Source of the DNA: Erwinia phyllosphaerae | GTDB taxonomy: Bacteria > Pseudomonadota > Gammaproteobacteria > Enterobacterales > Enterobacteriaceae | Length of the DNA: 64,000 nucleotides | Reading direction: 5' to 3' | Assembly: GCF_019132875.1 (NCBI RefSeq) | Contig: NZ_JAHSPF010000001.1 | Coordinates: 558,001 to 622,000 of the forward strand | Part shown: positions 63,601 to 64,000 of the stretch, in pieces | How the letters are laid out: every line of letters starts with the position of its first letter | How positions within the stretch are numbered: position 1 is the stretch's first letter | Translations under genes and position numbers: made by a program | Notes under the pieces: model-generated | What the model saw: the letters and a program-made list of their open reading frames with translations, nothing else | Databases searched by the model: none | Told to the model about the DNA's origin: nothing

Positions 63601-64000
63601 AATGGTGGCCGTGCCGTCCTGCAAGGATGCCAGCGCCGGAGGCAGCAGGGCCACGCTCCAGTTGCCGCTAAAAGTATCGACGGTTGCCGCGTAAGAAATG
63701 CCATCAACGGTCACCGTCACCGCCTGATCGGCAAAATTTACGCCGCTGTTGCCGGTCAGCGTTTGCGCCGTGGTGCTTTCAGCCGCGTTCAGAATGCCGT
63801 CGCCAAACGGCGAATTAACGATGATATCTGCCGGGAAAGAGGTGCGAACGGTCAGGTCGCTGCTGCTGGTGACCGCATTGTTGTCCGCGTCGGTTCCGGT
63901 TACGGCGATGGTATAGCTACCGTTGGCGATCCCCGTCAGCGCCGAGGCCGGTACGGTCACGGTCCAGGTGCCATCGGCATTGACGGATGTCGCATAGTCA
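48607..64000 (-). CDS. Giant Ig-repeat type I secreted adhesin, partial (start beyond the window)
   Basis: The frame is open from 64000 to the stop at 48607, at least 5,131 codons; the N-terminus is outside the window. About 49 Ig-like repeats of 97-105 residues follow each other, each with a start like APTLTV..I.GDG.LNA.EA, a core NG..Y.TTV..DG.W.V.VP...L.AL.DG and an end TDAAGN. They are of the bacterial Ig-like kind found in BapA and LapA. After them come a Thr/Ala/Ser-rich linker (about 49085-49380) and a C-terminal domain with two RTX-like nonapeptides (GGSGNDTVT, GGAGTDTLV), ending TLGDVLVQHNLQVHVV. That domain is homologous to the end of the 1,231-residue adhesin. Repeat order is described under findings. 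No internal stop or frameshift is seen. It is probably exported by the system at 39587-44297. Confidence 0.93.
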   Translation of the reverse strand, partial: DYATSVNADGTWTVTVPASALTGIANGSYTIAVTGTDADNNAVTSSSDLTVRTSFPADIIVNSPFGDGILNAAESTTAQTLTGNSGVNFADQAVTVTVDGISYAATVDTFSGNWSVALLPPALASLQDGTATIVVTVTDSLGNTASGSTPFTVDTATPALNVTVPGDNGTINSQAQNQPLAVSGTAEAGSTIQVALDGVSYVTAADANGAWSVNIAPSTLQTLGDGKYDITVTATDAGGNQTTSLTPLIIDTTAPALAVAPISGDGYLNAAEHAAALDVTGTAEAGSAVAVLLNGVTYNGTADANGSWSVSVPASDVSALTDGNYSVTVQATDSAGNVASAQQPLTVVASASAQPTITVDAFTGDGVLDGAEQDLNQLVTGTTTNVQAGQIVTMTLNGAQYTGAVQADGTYSILVPATAYYGVANGAQTFTVSVADTAGNTATAASGFTIDNTFSAIAIGVISDDNAINATEAQSPLVIHGSTRFVSFGARILVRFNNTNYETTANSDGSWSVTVPASALSTLTNGNQTVTATATDENGNQVTTTQSLDSAVNPDFTVTLNEPFTDGALNGSEAAVDQQLTGTTGITGSGQAVSVVLNGVTYAATVDANGNWSVQLPTAVLQGLPQGDNTLTVTATDPAGNTSSLTNTFTVDTSTPTLTLDPIADDNRLNLAEQSQGVTLTGNGAEGDVVTLVLNNITYTATADGTGTWSIDLPTSALLALTDGSYNVSVSITDAVGNVSSLVRTLDVDLTPPAVTVNTVATNGYLNAADASQPLVISGTGETGNTINVELNDTTYNVVVGANGQWTLTVPNTAVNALADGNYTLNVTAADPAGNTTATSTSLTVDTSAPTITINNVTSNNIIDGAEQQTDQLLTGTVANAEAGQPLTVTLNGVEYTTTLQSGGAWQVTIPSTDLVGLANGTQTLSVTITDVAGNAATTTKTFTVDNTLSSVAFDPLSTDGYLNATEAQTDLTVTGSTANVAEGSTVTFTLGGQDYTGTVAANGSWTVTVPATALQALGEGPQTATASVLAANGDTVTSENTLNVYIDRVPDPSLQTPFTDGVLTNDEAAVAQTLSGATGEQGDGQTVTVTLGGTDYTATVNSAGNWTLNLTPAELQALPQGQSEVTVTVTDVAGNTSTITPAPVITVATALPTLTLNPLAGGDNVINADEQGNPLDVSGTGAAGDSITVALNGETYTTTVATDGSWSVTVPATALAALADGSYALQVSASDAYGNTSTQNVGLAVDTAVPTFTVDPVTGDDTIDRAEQTQAQNITGTGSEGDTIAVTLGGDTYTTTVGAGGQWTVSVPASTLANLTEGDNTLTVTATSPAGNATTQDTTITLDTAVATTLIVNPITGDDLINATEAAQGFSVTGSVPDDTTAVVVTFNGTDYPATVAANGLWSAAIPATALAGVADGDYQLTVTATPASGGSLAQPYTLTLDTTAPALTVNAIADDNFLNAAEQVQPLDITGTGEAGDSVRVTLNGIVYTATVANDGSWTVTVPATDTLALTNGSYPVAVSASDPAGNITTQTSTLAVDLSAPALTVNPLSGDGILNAVEQTQPLTVSGTAENGAAITVTLEGTDYTTTVGANGQWTLDIPSADLAGLTNGDYQLTVAVADAAGNVTSRASTLTVVADADTLPTLTLDNFAGNNILDGAEQQVNQTISGTTTNVQAGQVVTVTLNGTIYNGIVQDSGAWSVTIPSSVLEQLSTGTQTYSVSVGDTAGNSASVTGSFDINTDISSVAINTISDDGYLNAAEAQNDLTVSGAVSNIPEGNTVTVTLNGVDYTTQVANGSWTLTVPAADLAALPEGAATVSASVNDIDGNAVTSNATLNVAITTLPAVTTDTPFTDGTLNADEAAVAQTLTGTTGVTGDGQNASVVINGVTYTGTVDGDGNWSVIVPANVLQTLPQGDTVAIVTVSDAAGNIASSSLTLSVDTQAPAVSVNDIAGDSVLNATEQASDLPVSGTGEANSAIVVTLNNVNYTTTVGTDGNWTLSIPSADLGNLADGSYVVTTTATDAAGNTTTTDSPLTVKASPAGQPTITVDAFASNDTVNGADQQTTQYLSGTTTNVEAGQQVTATLNGVAYFTRVLASGAWRIAIPSSALASLADGTATFSVAVSDAAGNAITTSHEVTVDATAAGVSIDPLSTDGYLNAAEAQDSLIVTGTTTGVTQGATVTVTFNGQTFTGVVGTGGAWNAVIPAASLAGLADGANTLTASVTDATGATTTSTATLNVQVNSLPAATADAPFNDGTLNGTEAATAQTLTGTTGVTGDGQTVTVVVGTTTYTGIVDAAGNWSISVPAAELQALPQGANTLQVTVADAAGNTSTLAVPVTVDTVAPTVTLNTIAGDGVVNATEAAADITVSGGSTGAEEGQLVTVTLSGQNYTTTVAADGNWSLALPAGLLQASPDGTYPLTVSLTDAAGNVGTAATAVTLVTVALQPTINTPFVDNYLNIAESQSDQTLSGTTGVTGAGQTVTVNLGGTDYTATVDANGGWTLPVTAATLQALGEGIQTVTVTAADAQGNTGVIATSVNVDFTAPTLAIAPVAGDNIINAAESVGPVAITGTASASEAGQLVTVTFNGVNYQQTVQDDGSWTVNLPSSVTQGIADGAYPVSVSLTDAAGNVTTQALTVTVDASVASQPTIALDPVSGDSYINQAEAAQDLTLTGTTTNVTEGQTVTVTLNSLTYTALVQADGSWTATVPAADVSALPDGAQTLTVAVADVAGNTGSASADFTVVAQAADLPTITIDPVTSDDTVNLDEAQNDVQITGTSQSIAAGDNVTVTLNGATYIGTVDVDGNWTATVPAAAIQALSQGTNTVTASGNDVAGNTATASSDFTVDTTPPLLDLTLSSGTDNILNAADAAAGLVVSGTTDAGLPVSITLNNKVYAATADANGAWSTTIASGDLQALSDGSNLLIVVVTDASGNVATNITDLTVAVNVLPTLTLDTPFVDGLVNATEAATEQTLTGTATNLAEGLAVTVTVGDQTFNGTVAADGTWSATVPAGSLAALADGTYQLTVASADAAGNPATAQASVEVLATTLPAVTIATPFVDGLLNATEAGVDQVISGTTGTTGAGQTVTLTIDGNAVATTVDASGNWTATLTPALAATLGNGEHTINVTAADVAGNTATNALTYTAIVTGLPAPTLTQPFVDGTLNAAEAAAGQTLDGSTGITGAQTVTVDINGTAYQATVDTATGAWTLPLGADVLTALPDGTLPVTVTVTDAVGNVATATDSAVVVVNTLPAVTIDLPFTDGQLNVAEAATTQTLSGNTGLTAAGQTVTVAIDGGTPLTATVNDNGNWTLDLTSAQLTALGSGTHTFAVTATDSAGNADTATLDVNALLALPQPTIGSPLFTDDILNIAEAGSAITLTGTTGVTGANQGVQLQIDVAGIVYTGTVDANGNWAVALPAGALSSLDNGTHSVSVTVIDAAGNTNTSTLDFTAALTAPTPTLDVPFDNSYLSAADVAAGAALTGATGLTGDGQTVTVTLGGNNYAAAVDTDGNWTLALTTAQLTALGQGLQNYTVVAADVGGNTATAAGSFTVDTDIPTITIAALTGDGALDYQESLTTQTLSGTTTGAQEGQLVTVTIGTATVNGVVAANGSWSVNLTPEILAQLGTTGDTGTITASVADVAGNTGTATASVAVDLTPPATPLLILDPISGDNIINSTDGATLTLTGSFANLPTTGGAVAGTVTVSINGVAQTGTATVNSQDGTWTLTVPNTTANIAEGTATVTATLTTDQGTTLNSTSQVLVDRIVPTVTINAFADDNVLNSAEAATTQTISGTASASEAGRAITLTLNDKTYSAVVQADGSWSTTVASGDLQALAQSSQTISASLTDAAGNTGTAALNFAVDTAAPLIQVNALLGDNLLNATDILATQTVTGTATGAEGQTIGLYLGDGSPIATAVVNADGTFSLNLTPEVLGSLADGALVFGLRVSDAAGNATDATLTVNKVVNAALNLVVDSVFGDGFLNATDTTVAQTITGLASSAGTGATVSLTLGGTTLTANVGQDGRFALVVPPSLLGLLSDGDTTLNLTLTDAAGNTRTVGETVTAILEAPTISALTGLFGGDNLLNIAEAAVAQTVGGTINGTAGSAVTVTLGSKSYQTTLQANGAWSVSIPALDLAALTTGNQTLGVSVTDAAGNTASTSTTIGIFTAQPTITLNPVFGDGVLNIADALVNQTISGTVSNVAAGSTINLTLGSSTIQATVGQNGTFTATVTPDILGTLTSGNLTVGASVTDAAGNTATTTGNLVAKLTAPVINIAELFGDGLLNVADAALGQTVSGTIANAEAGDRVVVTVGGTQLVTTTAANGAFSVTLTPAILQGLADGNLTVGVSVTDSAGNTSSATAGAVVGINALPTITLNPVFGGDGVLNLVESLSTQTISGTVSNVAQGSTVTINLGDTVVTATVGANGAYSAQVTPAILSTLLDGNLTVGVSVTDAVGNVASVSTGVKVGIHTTPTLTVNTVFGDSVLSANDINTVQTISGTARNAATGSIVTVTLNSKTYTATVNSSGGWTLNVPKADLSALPNGVLTVNASVTDSAYGNTATSTGTLVVIAQTPPSVTISSIFGDGLLSAVDAQSAQTITGSSTNAEGSILTVRVGTSTTLTTTISANGTWSVSVPATVLAALADGTTTVTASVTNAVGNTGSGTDTAVVKTHSLPTITITNSTVFGGDHYLNLSEANIAETISGTSTNAVGSTVTVSIAGNTYTTTVGTGGAWSVSIPSATLKGIADGNYTITATVTDAVGNTSTGSDTFTAVTHNLPAIGVDPVLSLVNVLVSGLTVTGGTLNLAAGTTLHVTLNGTTLNVVTDATGRYSAKFTGTVLTALSLNSIVTVTAVDAAGNPASTSNTLLLGSVLPSSATSTVTATAATTLLAVAADDSTAVAATDTSDSTTATAATVTVTAKVAVAAASTDTSHTDSATATASSTDSTATTTTSEDTTTATAVADDSSYTIGGLVVTLADGHTEEGASVTGGSGNDTVTLNTLNFTHIDGGAGTDTLVLSGDNMTLDLTTLGLKVEHIEIINLGSSGTNSVKLNLNEALNITDKQTDDLMIKGVTGDQVTLANGDGGTWAATAQRTVDGQVFDVYHNSALASTNTLGDVLVQHNLQVHVV
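49380..64000. repeat. Array of about 49 Ig-like coding repeats of about 300 bp
   Basis: Units of about 291-315 bp encode the Ig-like modules of the giant adhesin. By hand I count 48 complete units plus one cut by the window edge. Four unit classes alternate in a regular order between about 57000 and 64000. Units near the C-terminus (about 49400-52300) are a different class with VFGDG.LN starts. Confidence 0.85.

Noticed and set aside
48785..63694. Many plus-strand frames of 60-180 codons opposite the giant adhesin gene
   Set aside because: They are antisense shadows caused by the repeated codon pattern of the Ig modules and recur at the same phase in every unit.

Overview
The window comes from an enteric gammaproteobacterium, most likely of the Erwinia/Pantoea group (Erwiniaceae). 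The evidence is chromosomal order and protein similarity: yejBEF-yejG-bcr-rsuA-radD, then rplY-yejK-yejL-yejM-tRNA-Pro, and yojI-alkB-apbE-ompC-micF all match the Escherichia coli map closely, but the blocks are interrupted by accessory DNA and some E. coli genes are missing. The genus is an inference.

Region 1 (1-8217) is conserved housekeeping: the YejABEF peptide importer, YejG, the Bcr efflux pump, the 16S rRNA pseudouridine synthase RsuA and the helicase-like RadD. A GGCTCA hexamer array sits between the convergent yejF and yejG stop codons. Region 2 (8223-15495) is a complete YbhGFSR-type ABC exporter operon with its own outer-membrane factor, divergent from a TetR/CecR-like regulator, with a 21-bp palindrome between them. 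Region 3 (15562-19447) is rplY, yejK, yejL, yejM and tRNA-Pro(GGG).

Region 4 (19544-21149) is a small island remnant at the tRNA: an integrase stub and an RNase A-like polymorphic toxin with its immunity gene. Region 5 (21310-30810) is a putative organosulfur-salvage cluster: flavin monooxygenase, iron-type alcohol dehydrogenase, GNAT acetyltransferase, MmgE/PrpD protein, BisC-like molybdoenzyme and a polar-amino-acid ABC importer. Its gene content resembles the Bacillus subtilis yxe operon. Region 6 (31211-39439) holds sotB with a CRP site, a small unknown gene, an EntD-type phosphopantetheinyl transferase, yojI with a Fur-like box, alkB (ada absent), apbE, a 36-residue membrane miniprotein, ompC and the sRNA micF.

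Region 7 (39587-64000, all on the minus strand) is a type I secretion locus for giant BapA-like adhesins. Read in the direction of transcription it is: a giant Ig-repeat protein whose start lies beyond the window (at least 5,131 codons here), a second 1,231-residue adhesin, then a TolC-like protein, a LapB-type ABC exporter and an HlyD-type adaptor. The two adhesins share a C-terminal domain, so one exporter probably serves both. About 49 Ig-like repeats are visible in the giant protein, and its N-proximal half shows a higher-order A-B-C-D(n) order.
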